NCBI RefSeq assembly: GCF_008704795.1
Contig: NZ_CP023690.1
Coordinates: forward strand, 4,474,501 to 4,538,500
Direction: 5' to 3'
DNA: 64,000 nt
Source of the DNA: Streptomyces spectabilis
GTDB lineage: Bacteria; Actinomycetota; Actinomycetes; Streptomycetales; Streptomycetaceae
Both the position numbers and the translations under genes were made by a program. The notes below the pieces were generated by a model that saw only the letters and a list, made by a program, of their open reading frames with translations, made no database searches and was not told where the DNA came from. Shown here piece after piece: positions 48,002 through 59,768 of this stretch; the stretch's first letter is position 1, and each line of letters begins with the position of its first letter.

Positions 48002-50833
48002 CTAGGCCCCGTCGTCCAGGGCGTCGGCGAGCACCTCCGCCAGATGGCGTCCGCGCACCCCCGCCAGCTGCTCCAGCTGCGTACGGCAGGAGAACCCGTC
48101 CGCCAGGATCGCGGTGCCGGGCGCGGCCGCGGCCACGGACGGCAGGAGCTGCTCGTCGGCGCAGGCCTTCGACACCTCCCAGTGGCCCTTCTCGAAGCCG
48201 AAGTTGCCCGCGAGGCCGCAGCAGCCGCCGCTCAACTCGCCCGTCAGGCCCGCCTTCTCCCGCAGCCCGCGGTCGGCCGCGTCGCCCAGGACCGCGTGCT
48301 GGTGGCAGTGGGTCTGGCCCGCCACGGGCCGGTCCAGACGCGGGGGCCGCCAGTCGGGGGCGTACTCCTGAAGCGCCTCGGCGAAGGTGCGGACGGAGTC
48401 GGCGAGCACGCGCGCGTGCGGGAAGTCGGGGGTCTCACCGGCGAGCTCCACCAGGTCCGCCTTGAGGGCCGCCGCGCAGCTCGGCTCCAGGACGACGACC
48501 GGGGTGCCCGCCTCCAGGAACGGGCGCATCCGGGCGAGGGTGCGCCGCTGCACGGCACGCGCCCGGTCCAGCTGGCCCGTCGAGACGTACGTCAGACCGC
48601 AGCACACGTCCCCCGGCGGCAGCTGGACGGTCAGGCCCGCGGCCTGAAGGACGCGCACGGCGGCCCGCCCCACGGACGGCGCCAGATGGTCGGTGAACGT
48701 GTCCGGCCACAGCACCACCGCACGCCCCCCGCCGTGCGTCCGCGGCCGCCCGCGCCACCAGCGGCGGAACGTCACCGGAGCCACCCGCGGCAGCGCACGG
48801 CGCGGCTCGATACCGCCGACGCGCTTGGCCACGGCCGCGAACGGGGGCAGCGCGGCCAGGGCGTTGACGAGACGCGCGGTGCGCGTGGCCGCGACGGCGC
48901 GCAGCCAGCGCGGCAGCCAGCCGAGGGCGTAGTGCGCGGCGGGCCGCACCCGGCCCGCGTAGTGGTGGTGCAGGAACTCCGCCTTGTACGTGGCCATGTC
49001 CACGCCCACCGGGCAGTCGGACGCGCAGCCCTTGCAGGACAGGCACAGGTCGAGGGCGTCCCGCACCTCCGTCGACCGCCAGCCGCCGGTGACCACCTCG
49101 CCCGCGAGCATCTCGTGCAGCAGCCGGGCCCGGCCGCGCGTGGAGTGCCGCTCCTCGCCCGTGGCACGGAACGACGGGCACATGACGCCGCTGCCCGTTG
49201 TCGCCGCCGTCGCCGTCGTCGTACGGCACTTGGCGACGCCCACGCAGCGGCGCACGGCGGCGGCGAAGTCGCCGTTGTCGTGCCGGTAGCCGAAGGCCGT
49301 GGCGGGCGGGCCCACCGGCTCGCGCGGCAGGACCTCGAAACGGAGGTTCGCGTCGAGCGGGGCCGGACGGACCAGCATGCCCGGGTTCAGCAGGCCCGCG
49401 GGGTCCCAGAGGTCCTTGGCGCGCTCGAAGAGCCGCACCAGGTCCGGCCCGTACATCCTGGGCAGCAGCTCCGCGCGGGCCTGCCCGTCGCCGTGCTCGC
49501 CCGACAGGGAGCCGCCGTGCGCGACGACGAGGTCCGCGAGGTCTTCCGAGAACCGCCGGAAGCGGGCCACGCCGGGCCGCGTCAACAGGTCGAAGTCGAT
49601 GCGGACGTGGATGCAGCCGTCACCGAAGTGACCGTACGGGGTGCCGCGGAGGCCGTGTTCGGCGAGGAGGGCGCGGAAGTCCTTGAGATAGGGGCCGAGG
49701 CGGGCGGGCGGGACCGCGCAGTCCTCCCAGCCGGGCCAGGCCTCGCTGCCGTCGGGCATCCGGGTCGCCGTGCCCGACGCGTCCTCGCGCACCCGCCACA
49801 GGGCGCGCTGCGCGGCCTGCTCGGTGACCACCACGGCGTCGCCGCAGTCCGCGGCCCGCGCGATCGCGGCGGCCCGGGCCCGCGCGTCGGCCGGGGTCTC
49901 GCCGCCCGTCTCCACGAACAGCCAGGCGCCGCCCTTGGGCAGCCCTTCCGCGTCCCGTACGAGGTCCGCGGCCATGCCCTCGACCGTGAGCGGCCCGTAC
50001 GGCAGGAGTCCCGCGGCCGCCTGGGCCGCCGCGCTCTCGTCCGCGTACCCCAGGACCGCGAGCGCGCGGGCGCGCGGCGCCTCGACGAGGCGGACCGTGG
50101 CCTCCGTGAGGAGGCCGAGGGTGCCCTCACTGCCGCAGAAGGCGCGGGTCAGGTCGGGGCCGCCGCCCTCCGGGAGCAGGGCGTCGAGGGCGTAGCCGGA
50201 GATGCGCCGGGGCAGGTCGGGAAAGCCCGTCCGCAGCGGGGCGAGGTGGGCGTCGACGAGGGCCCGCAGTCCCTCCGGGGCCCCGTCCCAGGTGCCGGGC
50301 GCGAGCGTGACGGCGGCGCCGTCGCCGCGCACGACCGCCAGCTCCGCCACGTTGTCCGCCGTCGTCCCCCAGGCCACCGAGTGCGATCCGCAGGAGTTGT
50401 TGCCGATCATGCCGCCGAGGGTGCAGCGGCTGTGCGTCGACGGGTCGGGGCCGAAGGTGAGGCCGTGCGCGGCCGCGGCGGCCCTGAGCGTGTCCAGGAC
50501 CACGCCCGGCTGGACCCGGGCCGTCCGGGCCTCCGGGTCCAGGTCCACGATCCGCGTCATGTACGCGGTGAAGTCGAGCACCACGCCCGTGCCGGTCGCC
50601 TGGCCCGCGATGGAGGTGCCGCCGCCGCGGGCCACCACGGGTGTGCCCCGTTCGCGGCAGACGGCCAGGGTCGCCGCCACGTCCGCCGCGTCGCGCGGGG
50701 CGACCACGGCCGTCGGGACCCTGCGGTAGTTGGAGGCGTCCATGGTGACCAGGGCCCTCGCCGTGGGCGAGGCGTCCACCGCGCCCCGCACCGCACGCCG
50801 CAACGCCCGCACGAGCTCCGCATCCTCACCCAT
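48002..50833 (-). CDS. FAD-binding and (Fe-S)-binding oxidoreductase (D-2-hydroxyacid dehydrogenase type)
   Basis: A 943-aa fusion. FAD-binding type-4 domain (about 40-215; VVARGGGTSIAGQATGTGVVLDF, LGGMIGNNSCGSHSVAWG); FAD-oxidase C domain (to about 480; GDGCIHVRIDFDLL and SLSGEHGDGQARAE); Fe-S domain with CVGVAKC (about 528), CPSFRATGEERHSTRGRA and CLSCKGCASDCPVG (about 600); then two CCG cysteine-rich modules (GDVCCGL about 744; GGCCGLAG about 869). The family oxidises D-lactate or similar 2-hydroxyacids into the respiratory chain. A Thr/Ala-rich insert of about ten residues follows the first cysteine pair. ATG 50833 starts after a 1.2-kb non-coding region. Confidence 0.92.
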   Translation of the reverse strand: MGEDAELVRALRRAVRGAVDASPTARALVTMDASNYRRVPTAVVAPRDAADVAATLAVCRERGTPVVARGGGTSIAGQATGTGVVLDFTAYMTRIVDLDPEARTARVQPGVVLDTLRAAAAAHGLTFGPDPSTHSRCTLGGMIGNNSCGSHSVAWGTTADNVAELAVVRGDGAAVTLAPGTWDGAPEGLRALVDAHLAPLRTGFPDLPRRISGYALDALLPEGGGPDLTRAFCGSEGTLGLLTEATVRLVEAPRARALAVLGYADESAAAQAAAGLLPYGPLTVEGMAADLVRDAEGLPKGGAWLFVETGGETPADARARAAAIARAADCGDAVVVTEQAAQRALWRVREDASGTATRMPDGSEAWPGWEDCAVPPARLGPYLKDFRALLAEHGLRGTPYGHFGDGCIHVRIDFDLLTRPGVARFRRFSEDLADLVVAHGGSLSGEHGDGQARAELLPRMYGPDLVRLFERAKDLWDPAGLLNPGMLVRPAPLDANLRFEVLPREPVGPPATAFGYRHDNGDFAAAVRRCVGVAKCRTTTATAATTGSGVMCPSFRATGEERHSTRGRARLLHEMLAGEVVTGGWRSTEVRDALDLCLSCKGCASDCPVGVDMATYKAEFLHHHYAGRVRPAAHYALGWLPRWLRAVAATRTARLVNALAALPPFAAVAKRVGGIEPRRALPRVAPVTFRRWWRGRPRTHGGGRAVVLWPDTFTDHLAPSVGRAAVRVLQAAGLTVQLPPGDVCCGLTYVSTGQLDRARAVQRRTLARMRPFLEAGTPVVVLEPSCAAALKADLVELAGETPDFPHARVLADSVRTFAEALQEYAPDWRPPRLDRPVAGQTHCHQHAVLGDAADRGLREKAGLTGELSGGCCGLAGNFGFEKGHWEVSKACADEQLLPSVAAAAPGTAILADGFSCRTQLEQLAGVRGRHLAEVLADALDDGA

Positions 50834-53162
<2,329 letters not shown>

Positions 53163-53201
53163 CCCCCCGGGCCCCGCACGCGGCGCCCGCACCACAGCAC
53201 C

Positions 53202-53242
53202 CCGAAGGGCCCGGCACGCAGCGCGCGTGCCGGGCCCTTCGG
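53202..53242. terminator. Strong 18-bp hairpin terminator
   Basis: CCGAAGGGCCCGGCACGC (53202-53219) pairs perfectly with 53225-53242 around a five-base loop. It lies between the convergent serC and ABC permease genes and can serve both. Confidence 0.85.
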
Positions 53243-53262
53243 CGTCCCCGTCCCTGCGGAAC

Positions 53263-54117
53263 TCACCGGCTGAGCGCCTTGAACTTCCGTACGGCCAGCG
53301 GCAGGAACAGCGCGGTCACGGCCAGCGGCCACGCCACCGACATCAGGACGGCGTGCTGCTCGACCCAACTGGCGCCGCCCGCGCCTGGGTTGCCGAACAG
53401 TTCGCGGGCGGCCGTGCCCGTGGACGAGACCGGGTTCCACGCCGCGACGGGCGCGAGCCAGTCGGGCATCAGGGACGGCGCCACGAACACGCTGGAGATC
53501 ATCGTGAGCGGGAAGGCCACCGCGTACAGGCCGCCCGCCGCCTCCGGGGTCGGCACGACGAAGCCGAGCCACACGCCGACCCAGATCAGGCTGAAGCGCA
53601 AGAGCAGCAGCAGGGCGAAGGCGGTCAGGGCGTTGCCCACGCCGTTGTCGGGGCGCCAGCCGATGGCCACGGCCGTGAGCGCGAGGATCGTCAGCTCGGC
53701 GCAGGCCACGACGAGGTCGGCGACGCCGCGCCCGGCGGCCACGGCGGAGGGTGCCATCGGCATGGAGCGGAAGCGGTCGATGACGCCCTTGGAGGCGTCG
53801 GTGACGACGCCCATCGCGGTGTTCATGAAGCCGAAGGCCATGGTCATCACGAACATGCCGGGCATCAGGAAGTCCTTGTAGTCGCCCTCGCCGCCGGGCA
53901 CCTTCATCGCCTCGCCGAAGACGAATCCGTACAGGAGCACGCTGATGATGGGGAAACCGAGCTGCCAGGCGATCATGACGGGCATGCGCCGGAAGTGGGT
54001 CAGATAGCGCCGGGCGATGTTCAGGGTGTCGGCGACGGCCCACTGGGCCCGGCCACGCGCGGGGGCCGCGGCCAGGTCCAGGTCCCCGCTCAGGTCCCGT
54101 GTCAGTACGTCGCTCAT
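53263..54117 (-). CDS. ABC transporter permease (DrrB-like, ABC-2)
   Basis: A 284-aa ABC-2 permease with six probable helices. The amphipathic N-terminus precedes [31 protein letters not shown], followed by the conserved [16 protein letters not shown] and [19 protein letters not shown] loops and [17 protein letters not shown] at the end, typical of daunorubicin-resistance DrrB proteins. ATG 54117 overlaps the ATPase stop by four bases. With DrrA it should form a drug or lipid exporter under control of the divergent TetR. Confidence 0.92.
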   Translation of the reverse strand: MSDVLTRDLSGDLDLAAAPARGRAQWAVADTLNIARRYLTHFRRMPVMIAWQLGFPIISVLLYGFVFGEAMKVPGGEGDYKDFLMPGMFVMTMAFGFMNTAMGVVTDASKGVIDRFRSMPMAPSAVAAGRGVADLVVACAELTILALTAVAIGWRPDNGVGNALTAFALLLLLRFSLIWVGVWLGFVVPTPEAAGGLYAVAFPLTMISSVFVAPSLMPDWLAPVAAWNPVSSTGTAARELFGNPGAGGASWVEQHAVLMSVAWPLAVTALFLPLAVRKFKALSR

Positions 54118-55100
54118 GCCGCCGCCTCCGCCGGTGAGGTCTCCGCGCTCTTCGTGCCCGTCAGTTTCAGGAACACGTCGTCGAGGCTCGGCCGCCGCAG
54201 ACCCAGGTCCTCCACGGCGACGCCCTCGTCGCGCAGGGTGCGGGCGACGTCGGCGAGGGCGCCGACGCGGTCGGTGACCGCGGCCCGCACGCGCCGCTCG
54301 GCGTCGACCGTCTCCGGTTCGCCGTCGGCGACGCGCGCCACGGCCTTCACCGCGGCGGGCAGGTCGGCCGCCGCGCTGACGACGACCTCCAGCTGGCTGC
54401 CGCCGATGGTGGCCTTCAGGCCGTCGGGGGTGTCGTCGGCGATGGCGCGGCCCTGGTCGATGACGGTGATGCGGGACGCGAGCCGGTCGGCCTCCTCCAG
54501 GTACTGCGTGGTGAGTAGAACGGTCGTCCCACTCGCCACCAGGTCCCGTACGGAGTCCCAGACCTCGCTGCGGCCGCGCGGGTCGAGGCCGGTGGTCGGC
54601 TCGTCGAGGAACAGCACGGACGGGGCGAGGATCATCGAGGCGGCGAGGTCGAGACGGCGGCGCATGCCGCCGCTGTACTGCCCGGCGCCCTTGTCCGCGG
54701 CGGCTTCGAGGCCGAACTGGGCGAGCAGCTCCCGGGCCCGGCGCTCGGCCCGGCGCGCGCCGAGGTGGAAGAGGCGGCCGAACATCTCCAGGTTCTGCCG
54801 CCCGGTGAGGATCTCGTCCACGGCCGCGTACTGACCCGTCAGGCCGATGCGGCCGCGCACGGCGGCCGCGTCGCGCACGACGTCGGCGCCGCCGACCGCG
54901 GCCCGGCCGCCGTCGGGGCGGACCAGGGTCGCCAGGACGCGCACGGCCGTGGTCTTGCCCGCGCCGTTCGGCCCGAGCAAGCCGTGGACCGTGCCGTGGG
55001 CGACGGTCAGGTCGAAGCCGTCCAGGGCCTTCTTCTCGCCGTACCGCTTCTCCAGGCCGCGGGCCGCCACCGCGTGCTCCCCGCGTGTGTGCTCACTCAT
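54114..55100 (-). CDS. ABC transporter ATPase (DrrA-like)
   Basis: A 328-aa DrrA-type ATPase: Walker [13 protein letters not shown] (about 41-52), Q-loop TGQYAAVDE, signature [15 protein letters not shown], Walker [15 protein letters not shown]-loop TTQYLEEAD, and the DrrA C-terminal regulatory region ([16 protein letters not shown]). It energises the permease encoded directly downstream. ATG 55100 lies about 38 bp from the first operator palindrome (55138-55154) shared with the divergent TetR gene. Confidence 0.94.
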   Translation of the reverse strand: MSEHTRGEHAVAARGLEKRYGEKKALDGFDLTVAHGTVHGLLGPNGAGKTTAVRVLATLVRPDGGRAAVGGADVVRDAAAVRGRIGLTGQYAAVDEILTGRQNLEMFGRLFHLGARRAERRARELLAQFGLEAAADKGAGQYSGGMRRRLDLAASMILAPSVLFLDEPTTGLDPRGRSEVWDSVRDLVASGTTVLLTTQYLEEADRLASRITVIDQGRAIADDTPDGLKATIGGSQLEVVVSAAADLPAAVKAVARVADGEPETVDAERRVRAAVTDRVGALADVARTLRDEGVAVEDLGLRRPSLDDVFLKLTGTKSAETSPAEAAA

Positions 55101-55137
55101 CGAAGCTCCACCGTCCGTTCCCCTCGCCGAGCCCTGC

Positions 55138-55173
55138 TGAGTACACCGTACTCAATTGAGAGTACATCGTACC
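55138..55173. promoter_or_regulatory. Paired TetR operators between drrAB-like genes and tetR
   Basis: TGAGTACACCGTACTCA (55138-55154) is a perfect 7-3-7 palindrome. GAGTACATCGTACCC (about 55160-55174) is a second, imperfect copy with the same GTAC half-sites, centred 21 bp away (two helical turns). Both lie in the divergent promoter region. Confidence 0.7.
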
Positions 55174-55205
55174 CAGTTTCTGTCCGAGGGCTTATCGTGA
55201 GATCC

Positions 55206-55967
55206 ATGACGACCACGGAGACCAGCGGAAGCGGCGACATCACCCGCAGCCTCGAACTGCTCTGGGGCGAGGGGGAGCGCCGCGCGCGGGGCCCCAAACC
55301 GGCCCTGACCCTGGACCGGATCGTCACCGCCGCGGTCGCCCTCGCCGACGCCGAGGGCATCGCCGCCGTCTCCATGCGCCGTCTGTCGCAGGAGCTGGGC
55401 ACCGGCACGATGTCGCTGTACCGCTATCTGCCGGGCAAGGCGGAGCTGCTCGACCTGATGCTCAACCACGTCCAGGCGCCCACCGAAGACGAGGACGCCT
55501 TCGAGGGCGGCTGGCGCGCGGGCGTGGAGGCGTACGCCCGCGAGGCCCTGGACCGCTACCACGCGCACCCCTGGCTGCTCCAGGTCAACCAGTCGCGGCC
55601 CGTGCTCGGCCCGAGCGCCGTCGGCGGCCTGGAGAAGGTCCTGTCCCGCATCAAGCCCATGGGCCTGCGGGACCCCGAGCTGATCTCGGTCCTGATCCTG
55701 GTCGAGGGGTACGTCACCGGGGTCGCGCGCATGCACGCGCAGTCGGTGGAGGCCGACGCCGCCGGGCTCTCCGAGGAGGCCTTCTGGGAGAAGCAGGGGC
55801 CCGTGCTCGGCCGGGTGATGACCAGCGGCCGCTATCCGCTCGTCGCCGGTCTCTCGGACGACACGTTCGGCTCGGACTTCGACCACTTCGAGTTCGGCCT
55901 GCAGCGGATCCTGGACGGCCTCGACACCCTCGTCGAGCAGCGCGAACGCGCGGCGGGGCGGGCCTAG
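55206..55967 (+). CDS. TetR/AcrR-family regulator of the adjacent exporter
   Basis: A 253-aa TetR protein with N-terminal HTH after a 30-residue lead (LTLDRIVTAAVALADAEGIAAVSMRRLSQELGTGTMSLYRYLPGKAELLDLML, about 33-85) and a TetR_C-type ligand domain (GGWRAGVEAYAREALDRYHAHPWLLQ; FEFGLQRILDGLD). This subclass regulates divergently transcribed DrrAB or other exporters by binding a drug-like ligand. ATG 55206 is preceded by TATCGT at seven bases, so the mRNA may be leaderless. It probably binds the two GTAC palindromes in the shared promoter. Confidence 0.92.
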   Translation: MTTTETSGSGDITRSLELLWGEGERRARGPKPALTLDRIVTAAVALADAEGIAAVSMRRLSQELGTGTMSLYRYLPGKAELLDLMLNHVQAPTEDEDAFEGGWRAGVEAYAREALDRYHAHPWLLQVNQSRPVLGPSAVGGLEKVLSRIKPMGLRDPELISVLILVEGYVTGVARMHAQSVEADAAGLSEEAFWEKQGPVLGRVMTSGRYPLVAGLSDDTFGSDFDHFEFGLQRILDGLDTLVEQRERAAGRA

Positions 55968-56069
55968 GGGCGCGGCGCGCCACGGGTGCGCGGCGCAAAG
56001 AGGCGCATGGCCTCGGGGCACGGCGGCACCCCGCGTGACAGACCGGCCCGCCCGTGTCTGTATGGAGGG

Positions 56070-56501
56070 ATGAAGCCGAGTCCCGCGCGTCCGGCGAGCC
56101 CCGAGCTCGCCCGGTTCGAGAAGCAGCAGGCGGTCCTGCTGACCAGCCACAAGAAGGACGGCACCGGCGTCGGCACCCCCGTCCACTTCGCGGTCGACGG
56201 CGACCACGCGTACTTCCGCACCTTCGGCAGGGCGGGCAAGGTCAAGCGGCTGCGCCGGGACCCCCAGGTCGAGATCGCCCCCTCGACGCTGCGCGGCAGG
56301 CCGACCGGGCCCGGACTCAGGGCCCGGGTGCGGCCGCTGGAGCGCGGCAGCGGCGAGTACGCGCGCGCGGCCCGTCTGATCAACCGCAAGTACCCCGTGC
56401 AGCAGGGCGTCCTCGTGCCCCTGTGGCACAAGTTCCGCCGGGACGCGACGCTGCACTACGAGGTGCGGCCCGTCCCCGAGGAGGCTCCCCCGGCGCCTTA
56501 G
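56070..56501 (+). CDS. PPOX-class F420-dependent oxidoreductase
   Basis: A 143-aa split-barrel flavin/deazaflavin reductase-like protein: ARFEKQQAVLLTSHKKDGTGVGTPVHFAVDGDHAYFRTFGRAGKVKRLRRDPQVEIAPSTLRG is characteristic of the actinobacterial F420-binding PPOX family. ATG 56070 sits behind GGAGGG. It is a single gene convergent with the propeller protein (15 bp between stops). F420 use is known for the family; the substrate is not known. Confidence 0.9.
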   Translation: MKPSPARPASPELARFEKQQAVLLTSHKKDGTGVGTPVHFAVDGDHAYFRTFGRAGKVKRLRRDPQVEIAPSTLRGRPTGPGLRARVRPLERGSGEYARAARLINRKYPVQQGVLVPLWHKFRRDATLHYEVRPVPEEAPPAP

Positions 56502-56516
56502 TGGGCACCGGGGCGC

Positions 56517-57506
56517 TCACCCGCGGCGGAACAGCCGTTTCAGGCCGAGTACCGCGAGCACCACCGCGCCCAGGACGACCGCGCCCTTGGTCGCGCCGCC
56601 GGAGAAGCCGCCGTTCCCGTCGCCGGAGCCCCCGCCGTCCGACGACGAGCCGCCCCCGGCACCGGCGCCCTTCACCTCGACGGCCTCGACGTCGCTCTGC
56701 TCGCCCTCCGTGCCGTACATGAGCCGGCTGCCGTCGGGGCTGTACGTCACGGACTCGCCCTGGCGCTGGAGCGGGACGCTCAGCCGGCCCTCGCGCTTGA
56801 TCCTGCCGCCGTCGCGCCAGGTGAAGCCGACGCCGCCGAGGTAGCCGCGCAGCGCGAGGTGCTTGCCGTCGGGCGAGAAGGCGCCGTCGGTGACCCACAG
56901 ATCGGTGCTCGCCACCCGGCGGAAGACGTTGGTGCCCGAGGTGGACATCCGGGCCGGGCCCTCGTAGAGGGAGCCGCCGTCCTCCTTCTTGTCGGCGATG
57001 TAGACCCGCCCCGTCTTGGGGTGGACCATCAGCGCCTCGGCGTCGCGCGGCCCGTCGGCGTACTTCACGACGTACTGCGTGGCCCGCACGGACTGGTCCT
57101 TCAGCTCCTTGGGCTCGGGCAGCTTGTAGACCCACACGTACGACCACTTGCCGCCGAGGTTGTCGCCGATGTCACCGACGTACAGGCTGCCGTCGGGACC
57201 CATCGAGATGGCCTCGACGTCGCGCGGCTTGCCGACGCCGGTCATGGTGATCCGGGCGACGGTCTTGCCCGTCCTGCTGTCGACGGCGTACAGATACGCG
57301 CCGCTGTCCTGGTCGTTGTGGGTCCAGTAGACGCCGGGGTGGGCGCGGGACGCCACCAGGCCGCTGGACTCGGTGATGCGCGGGTCCTCGATCGTGAACC
57401 CGTCGTTGCCCGCCTCGTCCGCGGCCAGGGCGGGACCGCCGGACGCCACCAGGACCGCAGCCACCACCGCAGCGGCCCCGGCCGCACACACCCTCGAAGA
57501 ACGCAT
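56517..57506 (-). CDS. Secreted, membrane-anchored beta-propeller-like protein
   Basis: A 329-aa exported protein: signal peptide (SSRVCAAGAAAVVAAVLVASGGPALA, cleavage after about residue 29), a repetitive beta-rich body with blade-like segments (ESSGLVASRAHPGVYWTHNDQDSGAYLYAVD; DVEAISMGPDGSLYVGDIGDN; DAEALMVHPKTGRVYIADK; DGAFSPDGKHLALRGY; GESVTYSPDGSRLMYGTEG), a Gly/Ser linker, and a C-terminal helix plus RLFRRG anchor. It is likely a surface protein or inactive esterase-like propeller. ATG 57506 is used. It is divergent from the SGNH hydrolase. Confidence 0.82.
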   Translation of the reverse strand: MRSSRVCAAGAAAVVAAVLVASGGPALAADEAGNDGFTIEDPRITESSGLVASRAHPGVYWTHNDQDSGAYLYAVDSRTGKTVARITMTGVGKPRDVEAISMGPDGSLYVGDIGDNLGGKWSYVWVYKLPEPKELKDQSVRATQYVVKYADGPRDAEALMVHPKTGRVYIADKKEDGGSLYEGPARMSTSGTNVFRRVASTDLWVTDGAFSPDGKHLALRGYLGGVGFTWRDGGRIKREGRLSVPLQRQGESVTYSPDGSRLMYGTEGEQSDVEAVEVKGAGAGGGSSSDGGGSGDGNGGFSGGATKGAVVLGAVVLAVLGLKRLFRRG

Positions 57507-57591
57507 GGCTCAAGCCTGCCACCCCGCAGCCCGGTGCCAGGTGTCAAGGCTCACATCGCTGCGCACGGGCGTGATCCGCGATGATGAGCGG

Positions 57592-58269
57592 ATGCTCAGG
57601 TTCATGTTCGTCGGCGACTCGATGACCATCGGCAGCGCCGGGGAACACACCTGGCGCTACTGGATGTGGCGCCACCTGTGCGCCACCCTCGGCGCCCCCT
57701 TCAAGGTCGTCGGCCCCCGCGAGGCCCTCTACGACAAGGTGGCCGAGGCCCCCACGTCGTACGCGTACGCCCAACCGGACTTCCCGCGCCGCCACTTGGC
57801 GGGCTGGGGCGAGGGCTGGCTGCACATGGCGCCGCTGATCGGCGACGCCGTGCGGCGCGAGCGGGCGGACGTGCTGCTCGTCTCGCTCGGCCTGATCGAC
57901 CTCGGCTTCTACACGAACGCCGAGCAGACCGCCGCGAACGTCCGGGCCTTCGTGACGGCGGCCCGCGCCGCCAACCCGCGCGTCGCGATCGCCGTGCTCC
58001 CCGTCATCCCCAACGTCCGCGCGCACGACGACGCCGCCTTCGCCGCCGAAGTCGCCCTCTTCAACGAGCTGCTCGCCAAGACGGTCGCCGACCTGGACAC
58101 CCCGGCGTCCGCCCTCCTCCTGGCCTCGCCCCCCGAGGCGTACGACATCCACTACGACACGTACGACGGCACCCACCCCAACGAACGCGGCGAACAGAAA
58201 CTGGCCGACGCCTACGCCCAGGCCCTCTCCCAGGCCTGGGACCTGGGCTCGGTCCCGGAGCCGCACTGA
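57592..58269 (+). CDS. SGNH/GDSL hydrolase
   Basis: A 225-aa SGNH-fold hydrolase: block I FMFVGDSMTIGSAGEH with the catalytic Ser near residue 10, block III-like region LLVSLGLIDLGFYTN, and block V DGTHPNERGEQKLADAYAQAL with Asp/His. There is no signal peptide, so it is probably intracellular. Typical reactions are ester hydrolysis or deacetylation. ATG 57592 opens directly on the first strand. It is a single gene between the propeller protein (divergent, 85 bp) and the DUF418 gene. Confidence 0.88.
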   Translation: MLRFMFVGDSMTIGSAGEHTWRYWMWRHLCATLGAPFKVVGPREALYDKVAEAPTSYAYAQPDFPRRHLAGWGEGWLHMAPLIGDAVRRERADVLLVSLGLIDLGFYTNAEQTAANVRAFVTAARAANPRVAIAVLPVIPNVRAHDDAAFAAEVALFNELLAKTVADLDTPASALLLASPPEAYDIHYDTYDGTHPNERGEQKLADAYAQALSQAWDLGSVPEPH

Positions 58270-58388
58270 CCCGGCCGGGCCGTCCGGACCGGCTCCACCG
58301 CCCGACGGCCGCCCTTCGGCGCCGGGCCCTCGACTTTCGGCATCCGCTCCTGGCCGGAAGGCCGACGTGCGGGGGGTGTCCCGCTTCC

Positions 58389-58400
58389 TAGGTTCGGGGC
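58389..58400 (+). promoter_or_regulatory. Possible leaderless promoter of DUF418 gene
   Basis: TAGGTT (58389-58394) ends six bases before the ATG at 58401, with no Shine-Dalgarno sequence; the same geometry as upstream of serC. Confidence 0.35.
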
Positions 58401-59768
58401 ATGACGGTCACGACCCCTCCCACCCGCACCGCAGAACGGGCGCTCGCGCCGGACCTCGCGCGCGGGCTCATGCTGCTCCTCATCGCCCTGTCGAACACCG
58501 CCTTCCATCTGTGGCGGGCCGAGCGCGGGCCGTCGGGGTGGCAGCCCGTGGACGGGTCGTGGCTCGACCACGTCGTGCAGTTCACCATGATCACGACACT
58601 CGACCTGCGGATCTACCCGCTGTTCGCGTTCCTCTTCGGGTACGGGATGACGCAGATGTATCTGCGCCAGACCGCCCACGGCACCGAAGGGCGCGCCGCC
58701 GTGGGCGTGCTGCGCAGACGGAGCCTGTGGATGGTCGTCATCGGGCTCAGCCACGCCACGCTCCTGATGGCGGGCGACATCATCGGCTACTACGGCGTCC
58801 TGAGCCTCTTCCTCGGCTGGATCTTCGTGCGCAGGAGCGACCGGGCCCTGAAGTGGTGGATCTGGATCGGCGTGGCGCAGACGCTGCTCTTCACGATGGC
58901 GCCGTTCGTCGCCGCGCTGCTGCGCGGGGACCTGGGCTCGATGGGGGACGCGGGCGCCGAGCCCGGCTACCTCGCGTACGGGGCGGACGAGGAGAGCTGG
59001 TCGGCCGCCGCCGGGACGCGGGTCGTGACCGGCCTCTTCGTGACGTCCGCGGCGCTGCTGTCCCTGGTCGGCGGCGGGTACCTCGTCTTCCTGCTCGGGT
59101 TCTGGGCGGCGCGGCGGCGGATCCTGGAGGAGCCGGGCCGCCATCTGCCGCTGCTGCGCCGCACCGCCGTGATCGGTGTCGCGGTGGGCTGGCTCGGCGC
59201 GCTGCCCGCCGCGCTCGCCCACGTGGGAGCGGTCCGCGTACCGGACGACGCGCAGAGCGAGGAGGGCGCCCTGACGGTGCTGCGGGAGGTCACGGGCACC
59301 GCGGGCGGCGTCGGATACGTGGCCGCGGTCGCGCTGTTCGTCGTGTGGTGGACCAACCGGCCCGGGCGCAGGGGCGGCACGGCCGTGACGGCCGTCGCGG
59401 CCGTCGGCAAGCGGTCGATGTCCTGCTACCTCACCCACTCCCTGCTCTTCGCCCCGCTGCTCGCGGCCTGGGGCCTGGGCCTCGGCGGGCAGCTGGGCAG
59501 CGCGACGACGGCCCTCGTCGCGACGGCCGTGTGGCTGGTGACCGTCGCGGGCGCGTACGCGCTGGAGAAGGCCGGACGGCGGGGCCCGGCCGAGGCGTTG
59601 CTCCGGCGCCTCGCCTACGGCGCCCGGACGGCCTCGGCCCGGACGGCGGGCTCGACCGGGGCCGGGGCCGGGGCCGGGGCCGGGGCCGGGGCCGGGACCG
59701 GGATCGGGGCCGGGGCCGAAGGGGCCCGGAAAGCCGACGCCGGGGCCAGTCTGCGCAGCCCCCGCTGA
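58401..59768 (+). CDS. DUF418 domain-containing membrane protein
   Basis: A 455-aa polytopic membrane protein with about ten helices: DLARGLMLLLIALSNTAFHLW at the start, then LDLRIYPLFAFLFGYGMTQMYLR, RRSLWMVVIGLSHATLLMAGDIIGYYGVLSLFLGW, and the conserved C-terminal DUF418 region VGKRSMSCYLTHSLLFAPLLAAWGLGLGGQLG. It is related to acyltransferase-3-like transporters but its function is unknown. The C-terminal 50 residues are cytoplasmic low complexity, including (GA)n encoded by a GGGGCC repeat, and overlap the 3' end of the opposite AfsR-like gene by 154 bp. Confidence 0.9.
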   Translation: MTVTTPPTRTAERALAPDLARGLMLLLIALSNTAFHLWRAERGPSGWQPVDGSWLDHVVQFTMITTLDLRIYPLFAFLFGYGMTQMYLRQTAHGTEGRAAVGVLRRRSLWMVVIGLSHATLLMAGDIIGYYGVLSLFLGWIFVRRSDRALKWWIWIGVAQTLLFTMAPFVAALLRGDLGSMGDAGAEPGYLAYGADEESWSAAAGTRVVTGLFVTSAALLSLVGGGYLVFLLGFWAARRRILEEPGRHLPLLRRTAVIGVAVGWLGALPAALAHVGAVRVPDDAQSEEGALTVLREVTGTAGGVGYVAAVALFVVWWTNRPGRRGGTAVTAVAAVGKRSMSCYLTHSLLFAPLLAAWGLGLGGQLGSATTALVATAVWLVTVAGAYALEKAGRRGPAEALLRRLAYGARTASARTAGSTGAGAGAGAGAGAGTGIGAGAEGARKADAGASLRSPR

